DNA of 64,000 nucleotides from an uncultured Microbulbifer sp. GTDB lineage: Bacteria; Pseudomonadota; Gammaproteobacteria; Pseudomonadales; Cellvibrionaceae. The stretch lies in assembly GCF_947489355.1 (NCBI RefSeq), contig NZ_CANLDD010000011.1, positions 34,630 to 98,629 of the forward strand, read 5' to 3'. The notes beneath the pieces were generated by a model. It made no database searches. It worked only from the letters and a program-made list of their open reading frames with translations, and was not told the origin of the DNA. The position numbers and the translations under genes were made by a program. Position 1 is the stretch's first letter. Each line of letters starts with the position of its first letter. This document shows, piece after piece, positions 1 through 9,186 of the stretch.

Positions 1-384
1 GTCTTTACCGTAGAACAGAACTGCCCCTACCAGGATGCCGATGGCAAAGACCAGTACGCCTGGCATCTGACCTGCTGGGACAGCAACCACAAGACCCCAC
101 AACTTATGGCCTACCTGCGCGTCTTGTTTCCGGGCAAGAAGTATCGCGAACCCGCCATCGGGCGGGTACTCACCACGGAATCCAGCCGCGCTGCCGGACT
201 CGGCAAAGCACTGATGTGCCGGGCTGTCCAACATACTCTGGACGAGTATCCCAAAACGGCTATTCGTATTTCCGCTCAGGAGCACCTCAGCCGGTTTTAT
301 GCAGAGTTTGGTTTCGAGCAGGTATCTGCTCCCTACGAGGAGGACGGCATACCCCATATAGAAATGCTGCGCCCGGCACCCTGA
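1..384 (+). CDS. elaA: ElaA-type GNAT N-acetyltransferase, 5' end missing
   Basis: The reading frame is open from the first base of the window and ends with TGA at 382-384, so only the last 127 residues are present. Near the left edge the frame reads VEQNCPYQ, which closely matches the ElaA signature. The C-terminal half carries the GNAT acetyl-CoA loop region (around IGRVLTTESSR and GLGKALM) and the ElaA-like end FYAEFGFEQVS...EEDGIPHIEM. ElaA proteins are about 150 residues, so roughly 25 are lost. The family is expected to move an acetyl group from acetyl-CoA to an amine or protein; the substrate is unknown. It converges on the PepSY gene 23 bp away. Confidence 0.85.
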   Translation, partial: VFTVEQNCPYQDADGKDQYAWHLTCWDSNHKTPQLMAYLRVLFPGKKYREPAIGRVLTTESSRAAGLGKALMCRAVQHTLDEYPKTAIRISAQEHLSRFYAEFGFEQVSAPYEEDGIPHIEMLRPAP

Positions 385-407
385 TCGATACCGGCCAGGC
401 TAAATAA

Positions 408-1916
408 CTAGCCGCTACTGACAGCACCACTGACTGAGGGGGCAGGGTTGCACTCGCGACGACGCACCCAGGTATACAGGCAGGAGGCAGCGATACCGGC
501 TGCCGTTAGCAACCATACAGCGTTGGCCACCAGTGAGGCGCGCACAAAGGAATCCGCTCCAAAAATAGAGACATGCGTTATCACCGCCAGCAGGCAAGTG
601 ACAATAGTGGCCCCCCTGAGCAGCATGGACCACCCCGCCACTGTGCCAAAAAATGCAGCAACCACACTCAAAACAACTGTGGTTAACCAAAACACCTGCA
701 CCGCAGACACAGCAAAGACCAGGTAAGTCACTGCGCTTAAGGCGATGGCAAATGGTATTCCCCACACCTGGGCCATCCACACGCGCTCCAAGCGCACCGC
801 AGGTGCGCCCCTCTGACGCTTGCGTATCAGCCAAATATTAATACCGGAAACCACCAGCACACACATGCCGACCCCCAGCAGGAAGTAGGCGATTTTCACC
901 GGGAAGCCGGAAAAATGGCCGAAGTGCAAGCGGAAATTGGAAGCGTACACCTGCTTACCGGCCTCCCCGTCAGACCAGCCCTCCTTGTGCATTAACCGGC
1001 CCTGGGCGTTGAACCGATAACGCTCTCCCCACACCAGGCGCCCGGGAACCCGGGTGACAATCTCAACCATCTGCCCTTCGCGGCCAGGGTGAAATATGCG
1101 CAGACGATTCTGCTCATGGCCCGGTGCCAGCCGTGACATCTCCGCAAGAATCTTTTCAAAGTCTGGCAGCGGCACCTGCCCGGCATCTTGCGCTATCGCA
1201 GACTCCTCCCTATACAGCATCGCCTCCACCTTCTCCACATCGCCGCCGAAGAAAAGCCCCGCAATCGCAAAGGCCACCACCTGTGACAGACCGATAAAGG
1301 CTCCCGTGACAGCAATCGCCAGGTGGAAAGGTGCGGCCCAGACACCCAGGCGGTTGTGCAGGTCCACCTGCTGTAAGCGCCTGGAACCCGCCATACGAAA
1401 AGAGAAGGCATCCTTGAGGATTTTGGGATGTGCCAGCAAGCCGGACAGGATCAGCGCCGCCATCAACACACCGATCAACCCTACGAGTGGCACCCCCAGT
1501 ACCACCGGCAGATTCAGGGCAAAGTGCAGATAGGTGAGAAAGTGGGTCCAATCGTGAAAGACTGTACCCTGCAGCGAGCCATCCTCTCCCAGATGCCGTT
1601 CAATTTTGCCAACACGCACAACCAATCTCGGCATATCCGAGTTGGGAATGGTAAAAGTGACTGAATTGAATTTTTCCCCCTGTGCGCTCGCCAGTGCGCT
1701 GACCTGCTCTGTGGCAGTTGCGTAAACAGCGGGTTTGACCTCCAGGGTTTCCAGCTCGGAAGCCTGCTCCCAGCGCTCAAATTCGTTGTAGAAAACCGCC
1801 AGGGTACCGCTGACACACACAATATACAGCAGTGTGGACAGGGTCAGGCCCAGAACCGAATGCCCGTCGGTCATATCGCGTACAAAGGCCGGTGAGGGTT
1901 TGAGGGAGAATTTCAC
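408..1916 (-). CDS. PepSY-associated TM helix protein, iron-uptake linked
   Basis: A 502-residue inner-membrane protein with an N-terminal TM helix (about residues 20-45), a large periplasmic loop, and several further TM segments in the middle and C-terminus. This is the layout of PepSY_TM proteins, which often accompany TonB siderophore receptors and, in some species, act in reduction or release of ferric siderophores. The GTG start is preceded by GGAAGG at a spacing of 5. It is the last gene of a leftward unit: TonB receptor, small membrane protein, this gene (40-bp gap). The role in iron assimilation is inferred from context; the enzymatic activity cannot be read from the sequence. Confidence 0.8.
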   Translation of the reverse strand: MKFSLKPSPAFVRDMTDGHSVLGLTLSTLLYIVCVSGTLAVFYNEFERWEQASELETLEVKPAVYATATEQVSALASAQGEKFNSVTFTIPNSDMPRLVVRVGKIERHLGEDGSLQGTVFHDWTHFLTYLHFALNLPVVLGVPLVGLIGVLMAALILSGLLAHPKILKDAFSFRMAGSRRLQQVDLHNRLGVWAAPFHLAIAVTGAFIGLSQVVAFAIAGLFFGGDVEKVEAMLYREESAIAQDAGQVPLPDFEKILAEMSRLAPGHEQNRLRIFHPGREGQMVEIVTRVPGRLVWGERYRFNAQGRLMHKEGWSDGEAGKQVYASNFRLHFGHFSGFPVKIAYFLLGVGMCVLVVSGINIWLIRKRQRGAPAVRLERVWMAQVWGIPFAIALSAVTYLVFAVSAVQVFWLTTVVLSVVAAFFGTVAGWSMLLRGATIVTCLLAVITHVSIFGADSFVRASLVANAVWLLTAAGIAASCLYTWVRRRECNPAPSVSGAVSSG

Positions 1917-1956
1917 GATACCTTCCTATTCCACAGCACGGGCACTGCACACCCGC

Positions 1957-2532
1957 TTATACAGCAGGCAACAGATACAGGCCGCTCGCCGCTAAAAACA
2001 GCACCAAGGCTGCACCCGGGCGCAGCAGTTTCCGATCAGCACAACACCAGACAACCGCCAGGGTCCAGAATGTGATGGCAACAAATCCCGCACCAATCAG
2101 GCGACTGCTGTCGACCAGATTGGCTACACCAAAGAACAACAGCCCTGCAGCCACGCCGCTCAGCGCCGGCAGAATAACCACCGCCAGGCATCTCGCAATA
2201 CCACGCAACCCTATTAAATTCGCAGCCCTCGCGGGAGCAGGTTTGGTTGTCACCCTGTGTTTATCCTGTCGAGGTGGGCCACTGGGCCAGTCCCCGTTGA
2301 GCGCAATCAAACCAAAGACCCCCAACATGACGATCAGGGTGGCAATACTGATTCCATACTCAACACCGACCACCGCACTCCACCCCCAGGCGGAAACCAC
2401 TACCAATGCCCAACCGAGCCAGCGGCGTACTGGCTGTACGCCAGTGTGCAACCAGGCCCTGTACAAAGTCACTATGCCGGCGAGGGCGCTGAGGCTGGCC
2501 AGCCCAGCGATGATGTAGATTGCATTTGGCAT
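1957..2532 (-). CDS. Small integral membrane protein of the iron-uptake unit
   Basis: A roughly 191-residue hydrophobic protein with about five or six predicted TM helices (two in the N-terminal 50 residues, one or two around 60-85, and three in the last 80) separated by a basic cytoplasmic linker. I do not recognise the family. The frame extends upstream to a TTG at 2586, but the ATG at 2532, which begins directly with a hydrophobic helix (MPNAIYIIAGL), is the more natural start. It lies between the TonB receptor and the PepSY gene on the same strand, so a helper role in siderophore handling is likely but unproven. Confidence 0.6.
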   Translation of the reverse strand: MPNAIYIIAGLASLSALAGIVTLYRAWLHTGVQPVRRWLGWALVVVSAWGWSAVVGVEYGISIATLIVMLGVFGLIALNGDWPSGPPRQDKHRVTTKPAPARAANLIGLRGIARCLAVVILPALSGVAAGLLFFGVANLVDSSRLIGAGFVAITFWTLAVVWCCADRKLLRPGAALVLFLAASGLYLLPAV

Positions 2533-2798
2533 AAATACCACAAAGAAAGTCTTTGGCTCGCTCGATGAGTTCCCCTGAACAGACAATTTGTCCAGTCAAT
2601 GCGTCACAGGGACAAGCCGCTACTGTCCCTGGCCGACGCACCCCGAAAACTCCTGCAATTTCGCCCAAAGGCGCCTGTATTGCAAGGACGGTGATCACAT
2701 AGGGTTTGCAGGCCCTGTCAGATCGCCGGGATTATTGTTAAAAGGGCGAGACGTGTACCCGCACACACGCCATGCCGGTAAAAGCCCCGGAAGCAAAC

Positions 2799-5021
2799 TC
2801 AGAAGGTGTAACGCGCTTCTGCCGTCACATAACGGCGCTCGCCGTAAAAACAGTCCCCGCGGCTCAGGCAAGAGGTGGTGTGGATTTCATCCGTCAGGTT
2901 TTTTACATTTAGCTGGAAATTCCAGCTTTCCAGGGTGTAGCCGATAGTTGCGTCGTACAGGGTGTAAGAGGGATTATTGGATGGAAGCTCCTCAAAAAAG
3001 CTATTCAAGACAGAGTAAGATACCTCATTCAAAAATGGGTTCGATAAAATAACTTCACGAGTTTTTTCCATTCCTGCATAGCTTTTCCCAACATGGCGCG
3101 CACCTAGACCAACTTTTAGGCCCTGAACCCATTCGCTTAAGTCGTAATTGGCCCAAAGTGAAAACTGCTCCTCAGGAATTGTTTCAAGTGGCGTGCCGAT
3201 TTCATACGAAGCAAAGCTCTCTGTAATTTCAGTATCCAAATGACTATAGTTGGCCACCAGGCTCAGGTCACCCCACCGACCGGAAGCCTCCAGCTCCACA
3301 CCATCAATTTCAACTTCACCCAATTGAACAAATGAATTTGGAGTTGAGGCATTTAAATCACGTGTCAGACGATTCTTCTGCGTAATTTCATAGGCGGAAG
3401 CGGTGATTAACAGACTTGTACCTTCAGGCTGATATTTAATCCCGACTTCAACCTGTTCACCTTCGATTGGCTTAAATGCATTATTTGTACCTGCTACAGG
3501 CTCAAATGACTCAGAGTAGCTTGCATAAGGTGAAATGCCATTTTCATAGGAATACATCACACCAAAACGCAGGGTAGTCGCATCTTCATCATAGGAAGAG
3601 CCACCCACTGTTTCAGACTTGGAGAAGTCCCGACGTAAACCGGTACTGAAAATCCAATTGTCATGGGTGATCTGGTCTTGAAGGTAAAAGCCCAATTGCT
3701 CAGTTTCAGTTTCAATATGTCGCCATTCGCTACGCTGCTCTAGCCCTGTGGGAACATAGCCATAGACAGGATTGAAAAGATCAATTTTACCACCTTCCAA
3801 AGGCAAACTGAGACGGTCATTGGCCGTTTTTGCGTCCTGGCGATCAAGACCAAACGAAATCTGATGCTCGAAAGGTCCAGTTGTCATTTCACCGGAAATA
3901 CGTAAATCGAATATCAGAAGATCGCTTTTGGCATCACTTACAAAAACTGTACGATACACTTCCTGAACATTCGGATTGAGCATATTTACAGGATCATATA
4001 ACACACCAGAAGGGAACATCGAATTGTAATCAACTTCACCCTCTGAATAGCGCAAACCAGCATTGAAACCCCAGTTATCGCTAAAGCGATGATCTATCCA
4101 GACACTGTAGGCGATTTGCTGAGTATCGTATTTATCCCAGTCGGGCTCGCTCAGGAAAGTGTCTGTGGGAATAGCCCCATGACTATTGTCAACACGAGTG
4201 CCGCCATAGGGTAAAAATGCGGCAGTGGTACCGGACTTATCATACTGATAATTGGCAAGGAAGGTAATTTCTGTATCCGCACTGGGGCGCCAGGAGATAG
4301 AAGGCATAAACAAAGTGCTGTTATCCTCTACATGATCCACCTGGGCATCGGCATCACGGGCATAACCCACTACGCGGTAGAGCCATTTGCCTTCATTGTC
4401 CAACGCACCAGTCACATCGCCGGCAATCACTTTGCGGTCGTAGTCACCACCCTGCACCATTAGCTCACCGCCAAATTCGCTCTGGGGACGCTTGGAAACC
4501 AGATTGACAATCCCGCCTGTAGAGCCCTGGCCGTAGAGCACAGAGGAAGGGCCTTTGAGGATTTCCACCCGTTCAAAAGCGTAAAGATTGGCACGGGCAC
4601 TGGTATAGCTGCCAAAAATGGACTGCAAACCATCAATAAACATCACGGGGGCTACCCCGCGCACAGAGGACCAGTCACCACGAGCATCCACACCAAACAA
4701 ACCGCCATTCACACCGGCGGAATATTGCAGCACATCCTGTACAGATTTGGAGCCGGTAGCATCAAAGAAGTTTTTATCGCGCAGTGAAATAGAAAAAGGC
4801 GTCTCATCGACCGGGATATCCAGCTTGCCGATAGAAGTCTGGCGGGACAGATTCAGCGTGCCGGTAACCTGAACTTCCTCCAGGCGCTCGCGCCGGTCTT
4901 CGGCTGCAATCACCGCAGTAGAACTGCCGGCAGCAACAGCGAGTGCCAACAGGGAGCGGCTGAGGCCAGCCACAACAAGAGACATATTTTGGCACAAACC
5001 TTGGTTTCGAGCGCTACCCAT
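2799..5021 (-). CDS. TonB-dependent siderophore receptor
   Basis: A 740-residue outer-membrane receptor. It has a signal peptide (hydrophobic stretch ending near AVIAAED), a plug domain with the siderophore-receptor motifs around SVRGVAPVMFIDGL and VEILKGPSSVLYGQGS, and a long beta-barrel ending in an aromatic residue (ARYTF), the usual BamA-recognised C-terminus. It should import a ferric siderophore using TonB-ExbBD energy; the ligand cannot be told. The ATG at 5021 has GAGGG at a spacing of about 7 and is preferred over the internal ATG at 4985. A Fur-box-like site lies about 70 bp upstream. It heads the unit with the small membrane protein and the PepSY gene, after a 212-bp gap. Confidence 0.9.
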   Translation of the reverse strand: MGSARNQGLCQNMSLVVAGLSRSLLALAVAAGSSTAVIAAEDRRERLEEVQVTGTLNLSRQTSIGKLDIPVDETPFSISLRDKNFFDATGSKSVQDVLQYSAGVNGGLFGVDARGDWSSVRGVAPVMFIDGLQSIFGSYTSARANLYAFERVEILKGPSSVLYGQGSTGGIVNLVSKRPQSEFGGELMVQGGDYDRKVIAGDVTGALDNEGKWLYRVVGYARDADAQVDHVEDNSTLFMPSISWRPSADTEITFLANYQYDKSGTTAAFLPYGGTRVDNSHGAIPTDTFLSEPDWDKYDTQQIAYSVWIDHRFSDNWGFNAGLRYSEGEVDYNSMFPSGVLYDPVNMLNPNVQEVYRTVFVSDAKSDLLIFDLRISGEMTTGPFEHQISFGLDRQDAKTANDRLSLPLEGGKIDLFNPVYGYVPTGLEQRSEWRHIETETEQLGFYLQDQITHDNWIFSTGLRRDFSKSETVGGSSYDEDATTLRFGVMYSYENGISPYASYSESFEPVAGTNNAFKPIEGEQVEVGIKYQPEGTSLLITASAYEITQKNRLTRDLNASTPNSFVQLGEVEIDGVELEASGRWGDLSLVANYSHLDTEITESFASYEIGTPLETIPEEQFSLWANYDLSEWVQGLKVGLGARHVGKSYAGMEKTREVILSNPFLNEVSYSVLNSFFEELPSNNPSYTLYDATIGYTLESWNFQLNVKNLTDEIHTTSCLSRGDCFYGERRYVTAEARYTF

Positions 5022-5436
5022 GGAGATCCCTCAGTACTCAATAAGACATGTATTGACCGCAGCGGAGTGTGTGGTCTCGAATTATGCAGATACTAATGGT
5101 AATGGTTATCACTTGCAATATTGTTGAGATGTTTTTTGCTATCAGTTGCGCCCCATTGTGCAAAGGTCCTGGCAAGAGCCCAGTGGAGTGCGGTATATGG
5201 TGGGGTTTGAGGGTATTGTTGTTCTCAGGCAGCCGATCCCTACGCCCCAGCAGGTGCTGCCTTTATTATTCCTCAAGCCAGGACTGCCAGAGAAAGGCCG
5301 GGATCTTTTCCTGTTTGTCAAATGCAACGGGAAGGAAAACGAGGGCAACGCCACGAGGGTACCCGGGCGGGATTGCAGCGGTACAGAGTCTGCACCGCTG
5401 CCGCAGGAGGGTCTATTTCAGAGTCGTCCGCCAGGA
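5022..5436. other. Intergenic region between M28 peptidase end and TonB receptor start
   Basis: This 415-bp stretch holds the promoter side of the receptor and the 3' flank of the peptidase gene. A short inverted repeat (GCAGCGGT at 5375-5382 against ACCGCTGC at 5394-5401) sits about 35 bp beyond the peptidase stop. It has no U-tract on either strand, so it is only a weak terminator candidate. Open frames here carry no recognisable domain. Confidence 0.5.
5092..5110 (-). promoter_or_regulatory. Candidate Fur box upstream of siderophore receptor
   Basis: Read on the minus strand, these 19 bases begin GATAACCATTACCATT and match about 13 of 19 positions of the Fur consensus GATAATGATAATCATTATC. 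The position, about 70 bp upstream of the receptor start, fits iron-dependent repression. The match is seen directly; Fur binding is inference. Confidence 0.6.
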
Positions 5437-7215
5437 TTATTTTCTGGCGCCGGCACTCGCATCACGGATTGCGCGAAACTCGTTGCCTGGATACCAGTTG
5501 GGCCAATCCTGATTATTGGCCAAGACCAGCCCCAGTTGCAGCCCCAACTGCAGGTCCATGGCTGCCCCCTTTAAATTCCACGCCGGATCATAGGCATCGC
5601 CCGGCTTGTGATAGTGATCGCTGAGATATTCCTCACCTTTGCGCCGAGCCCATTCGCGACCGTGCTCCAGGTTGTCGGTGCCGGAGTCAAAATACAGCAT
5701 GGGAACCCCTTTTTTCGCCAAGCTGAAATGATCCGAGCGATAAAAGTAACCACGCTCAGGGTGCTCCTCGGGAACCAGGTAACGGCCCTGCGCCTTTGCG
5801 GCGGTCTCCAGCAACGGTTCCAGTTCGCTGCTGCCATAGCCGATAACAATAATATCCCGGGCTGGCCCGAGCACATTCATGGCATCAAAGTTTATGCCCG
5901 CAACCGTTTTCTCCAGGGGCGCAGCGGGGTGCTCAGCGTAATATTTGGAGCCGAGCAGGCCGGATTCCTCAGCGGTGACCGCAACGAAGACCAGTGAGCG
6001 GTCGGGGCGTTCAAGTCTTACCGCCTGGGCAGCCATGGCCAGCAGACCGGCAGTACCTGTGGCATTGTCCACGGCGCCATTGAAAATCTGGTCTTCGCCT
6101 TTGGCATTGCTGTTTACGCCCAGGTGATCCCAGTGCGCGGTGTACACGATCACCTCATCCGGGCGCTTCCGGCCCGGCAATTTGGCCACCACGTTGCGGG
6201 AATTGGAGGTTTGCAGGCTGTTTTGCAGCCGGATATTGGCCTTGAGGCCGAGTGCCTTTGGCTTGAAGTCGCGGGTTTTTGCCGCGGCCATCTCTGTTTG
6301 CAGATCCAATCCAGCGGAGCGAAACAATGCCCTGGCAGCATGGTTGGTCACCCAGGCCTCCACCGCGACGCGGTCGACATTGCGGTCGTCGGTTTCTAAG
6401 CTGATTTGTGCGCCGGACCAGGAACCGCTAACCACCTCCCACGGATAACCGGCGGCCCCGGTCTCGTGAATGATGATGGCACCCTCAGCACCCTGGCGGG
6501 CGGCTTCCTCAAATTTATAACTCCAGCGTCCATAGTAAGTCATGGCGTTGCCATTGAAGAGAGACTCGTCCTTGCTGGCATAGCCGGGGTCATTGACCAA
6601 AATAACGGCGGTCTTGCCGGACATGTTCAGGCCAGAGTAGTCGTTCCAGTCATTCTCGGGGGCAACAATGCCATAGCCAACAAATACCAGTTCGCTGTTC
6701 TCCAGGGCGGATGCAGAGGTTTGCCGCTGAGTGAAAGCCACCATGTCAGTGATTGGCTGCAGTACCTGCTCGACACCCGCGCCCGCAATGCGGAGGGGAG
6801 TGGATTCGATCTGCATCTCAACGATGGGCACCTGCTGGAACCAGCTCGGCTGGCCATCTGCACCCGTGGCGCCGGGTGTCAGCCCCAGCGTTTTAAATTG
6901 CTCTGCCAGATAGCTGACGGTCAGCGCCTCGCCGGTTGTGGCGGGGGCACGTCCCTCGAACTGATCGGAAGCGAGAACCGCAATATGTTTGTGCAGATCT
7001 GCAGCGATAGCATCGGCCTGGGCCTGCTCAACTTCACCAGGGGTGGGGCTGGAACCGGTGGTGGTCCCAACTGGATCCTGGTAACGGGTGTGGGCAGCTG
7101 CCGGTCCCACTGCCTGCTGCCCGGTCGCTTTGGGATCGCCTTGGCTGCAGGCGGTGAGTGCGCTGCCGACAGCGATAGTCAGGCCGAGGCGGCGCCAGAG
7201 GGATGAGATTTGCAT
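5437..7215 (-). CDS. M28 family metallopeptidase with PA domain, lipoprotein
   Basis: From the ATG at 7215 (AGGA at a spacing of about 8) the protein has 592 residues. The N-terminus is a lipoprotein signal with lipobox LTAC (Cys23), so the mature enzyme should be membrane-anchored in the periplasm or outer membrane. A protease-associated insert spans about residues 170-290. The M28 zinc ligands are recognisable: His361 (YTAHWDHLG), Asp383 (GAVDNATG), the Glu416/Glu417 pair (TAEESG), Asp444 (NFDAMN) and His536 (HYHKPGD). Members are aminopeptidases or related exopeptidases. The frame continues upstream to 7359, but that extension lacks signal-peptide logic. The next gene upstream is an M14 carboxypeptidase on the same strand, so both may serve peptide scavenging. 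Confidence 0.88.
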   Translation of the reverse strand: MQISSLWRRLGLTIAVGSALTACSQGDPKATGQQAVGPAAAHTRYQDPVGTTTGSSPTPGEVEQAQADAIAADLHKHIAVLASDQFEGRAPATTGEALTVSYLAEQFKTLGLTPGATGADGQPSWFQQVPIVEMQIESTPLRIAGAGVEQVLQPITDMVAFTQRQTSASALENSELVFVGYGIVAPENDWNDYSGLNMSGKTAVILVNDPGYASKDESLFNGNAMTYYGRWSYKFEEAARQGAEGAIIIHETGAAGYPWEVVSGSWSGAQISLETDDRNVDRVAVEAWVTNHAARALFRSAGLDLQTEMAAAKTRDFKPKALGLKANIRLQNSLQTSNSRNVVAKLPGRKRPDEVIVYTAHWDHLGVNSNAKGEDQIFNGAVDNATGTAGLLAMAAQAVRLERPDRSLVFVAVTAEESGLLGSKYYAEHPAAPLEKTVAGINFDAMNVLGPARDIIVIGYGSSELEPLLETAAKAQGRYLVPEEHPERGYFYRSDHFSLAKKGVPMLYFDSGTDNLEHGREWARRKGEEYLSDHYHKPGDAYDPAWNLKGAAMDLQLGLQLGLVLANNQDWPNWYPGNEFRAIRDASAGARK

Positions 7216-7389
7216 AATGTTGTCCTGTGAGCCTTGCTGCACAGAATTATGCCTGATCTCGATCCATCTAACGACAGCTTGCAGAAGCCTGCTGTAATGG
7301 ATAAGGGCCAGGTATCGAACAAAAGCCGTCAAAACGCACCTGCCCGATACCGTATACAAGGGACATTCAGAGGGGCATTTGGCCTGGCC

Positions 7390-8514
7390 CTACGGCAAGG
7401 TTTTCAGCACTGCCCGGATCGGGTAGAGGATATCGCGGGCCAACTGCTGGCTGCGGGCGGGGGACCACCCCTCGATCGGATCGGGCAGCTTGTCATTATC
7501 CTTAAAGGGCATCTCCAAGGTCAGGGCCAGGGTGCGAAACTGGTGCCCGGCCCAGGCGGTGCCTATGGACAGGTTGGCTTCACCGGGCTTGTCGCGCTCG
7601 TAGCCGTATTCGGTCTGGAAATCCGGACTGATCGCCTCGTAGGCACGTTTGAAGGTCTCCTCCTGTTTCGCATGGCGGTCGTCATAGCCGGGAATGCCCT
7701 CACAGGCAGCGACAAAGTTGTAGGGCAGTGCCTCGTCCCCATGAATATCCAGAAAAAGTTCCCCGCCGAGCTCCAGCATTTTCTGTCGCACCAGAAAAAC
7801 CTCCGGACTGCGCTCCAGGCTGGGCTCAAGCCATTCACGATTCAGGTTTGCCCCCGCCGCATTGGTGCGCAGGTGGCCGCGCACACTACCGTCGGGATTC
7901 ATATTCGGCACCACATAAAAAACGGTATCCGCCAGAAGACTTCGGGCTGTAGGGTTGGCCTCGTCCAGCAGCGCATCCAGAAAGCCTTCCACAAACCATT
8001 CCGCCATGGTTTCCCCGGGGTGCTGGCGAGCGATCATCCAGACCCGGTGCCTGGCACTACTGACAGCCCCAACCGTCAGCATGGTCATATCGCGACCGTC
8101 GAGGGTCTTGCCGAGACTCTGCATGTGTACCTGATCGCTGCTTTGCGCCCAGGCGAGTAAATCCAGGTGCCGCTCCCAGGAATAAGGGGCGAAATAGGCG
8201 AGATAGATACTTGGCTCATCCAGCGTTACGGCGAAATCCAGGCTATTTCCGTCATAGCTGGCGCCGAGACGAAACCAGTGCTGGCGGTCGTAGGAAGCGC
8301 ACACCCGGTAGTTTTCCCATCCCTCCGGATAGGCGGACTTACCGGCATTCACAATGCGCAGGGGATAACTCGACCCTCTCTCCCCCTCCAGGCGAAAGTG
8401 AAACCACTGATAAAAATCGGAATTGTGGTCCTGGCGGATGGCCAACTCAACCGGATTGGTAGTGGAATTGACAACTTCGATATTTCCGCTGTCGAAAGCA
8501 CTGGTTATATTCAT
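7390..8514 (-). CDS. M14-type zinc carboxypeptidase, cytosolic carboxypeptidase-like
   Basis: A 374-residue protein without a signal peptide. Residues 1-115 resemble the beta-sandwich N-terminal domain of cytosolic carboxypeptidase-like (M14D) proteins. The catalytic domain follows, with zinc ligands His165 and Glu168 (RQHPGE) and His258 (DIHGDE), substrate-binding Asn225-Arg226 (NLNREW), and the general base Glu334 (LTLEMPF). It should remove C-terminal residues from peptides or protein tails in the cytoplasm; the specificity is unknown. A G-rich stretch precedes the ATG. It lies 174 bp upstream of the M28 gene, in the same direction. Confidence 0.85.
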   Translation of the reverse strand: MNITSAFDSGNIEVVNSTTNPVELAIRQDHNSDFYQWFHFRLEGERGSSYPLRIVNAGKSAYPEGWENYRVCASYDRQHWFRLGASYDGNSLDFAVTLDEPSIYLAYFAPYSWERHLDLLAWAQSSDQVHMQSLGKTLDGRDMTMLTVGAVSSARHRVWMIARQHPGETMAEWFVEGFLDALLDEANPTARSLLADTVFYVVPNMNPDGSVRGHLRTNAAGANLNREWLEPSLERSPEVFLVRQKMLELGGELFLDIHGDEALPYNFVAACEGIPGYDDRHAKQEETFKRAYEAISPDFQTEYGYERDKPGEANLSIGTAWAGHQFRTLALTLEMPFKDNDKLPDPIEGWSPARSQQLARDILYPIRAVLKTLP

Positions 8515-9186
8515 ACACGCCCCCCTTTTTTGTTGCTGGGCGCAGGATACAGGGCTCGAGCATTTTTTTCAGGCGCCTGGTGGGGGAAACTGCCACTTTA
8601 TAAGTAAATTGTCATGTCACCCATCTGATAATTTGGACCGCTTGCAGAAGAGGGGTTGAGGGAATTTGCGCCGGCAGTTACCAGCCCATAAAAGAAAAAT
8701 AGAACTTGCACTGCACACTTGTGTCAGCTGCCGGGGCGTCAATCCCCCGGTCAAGGAGGCACAATGAGGCCAGTTGTGCAAATAATAAAAAAGCACGGTA
8801 CCGGATTCGATACCGTGCTTTAGCCAATCCCTGGCGGCACCTGCTGCGACTACTACTCCCTGAAATTTCCGGTGTCGGTCCCAGACAAATGCTTGCTGCC
8901 CGGACTGTTCACAAGTGCGTCACTCCACACTGTCAGAAATCAATGACATCTCCATAACATTCCGTAGCAGGCGCTGATTAAAGTTTAGGCAGCTTTTATT
9001 GCACTTTGTTGCACCCTGGTGCAGATAGGCGTAAATTTAGTGGCTTTTCCCTTTACCCATGGAAGGATATTTGGCTGGGCAGGCGAGAATGGCGATCCCT
9101 TCTCTGGAATTGGCCTGCTGGACCCGAGGCCGGACAGCAGACTGGGATTCCGGATTTGATCATAAGCTGAAAGAGGTTAGAAGTTC
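8515..9186. other. Intergenic region with one strong hairpin, no recognised gene
   Basis: This 672-bp gap separates the divergent M14 gene and lipoprotein gene. The only clear structure is the terminator-like hairpin at 8781-8820, described separately. Several short open frames cross the region on both strands, but none shows a recognisable domain or a convincing ribosome binding site. Confidence 0.6.
8781..8820 (-). terminator. Rho-independent terminator-like hairpin on the minus strand
   Basis: A perfect 10-bp stem, AAGCACGGTA (8791-8800) with TACCGTGCTT (8811-8820) around a 10-base loop. On the minus strand it is followed at once by TTTTATTATT. On the plus strand the U-tract is poor. No annotated minus-strand gene ends here; see the finding on a possible orphan transcript. 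Confidence 0.65.

Noticed and set aside
8706..8957. 83-codon plus-strand frame
   Set aside because: It has no RBS, runs through the terminator-like hairpin, and shows no domain.
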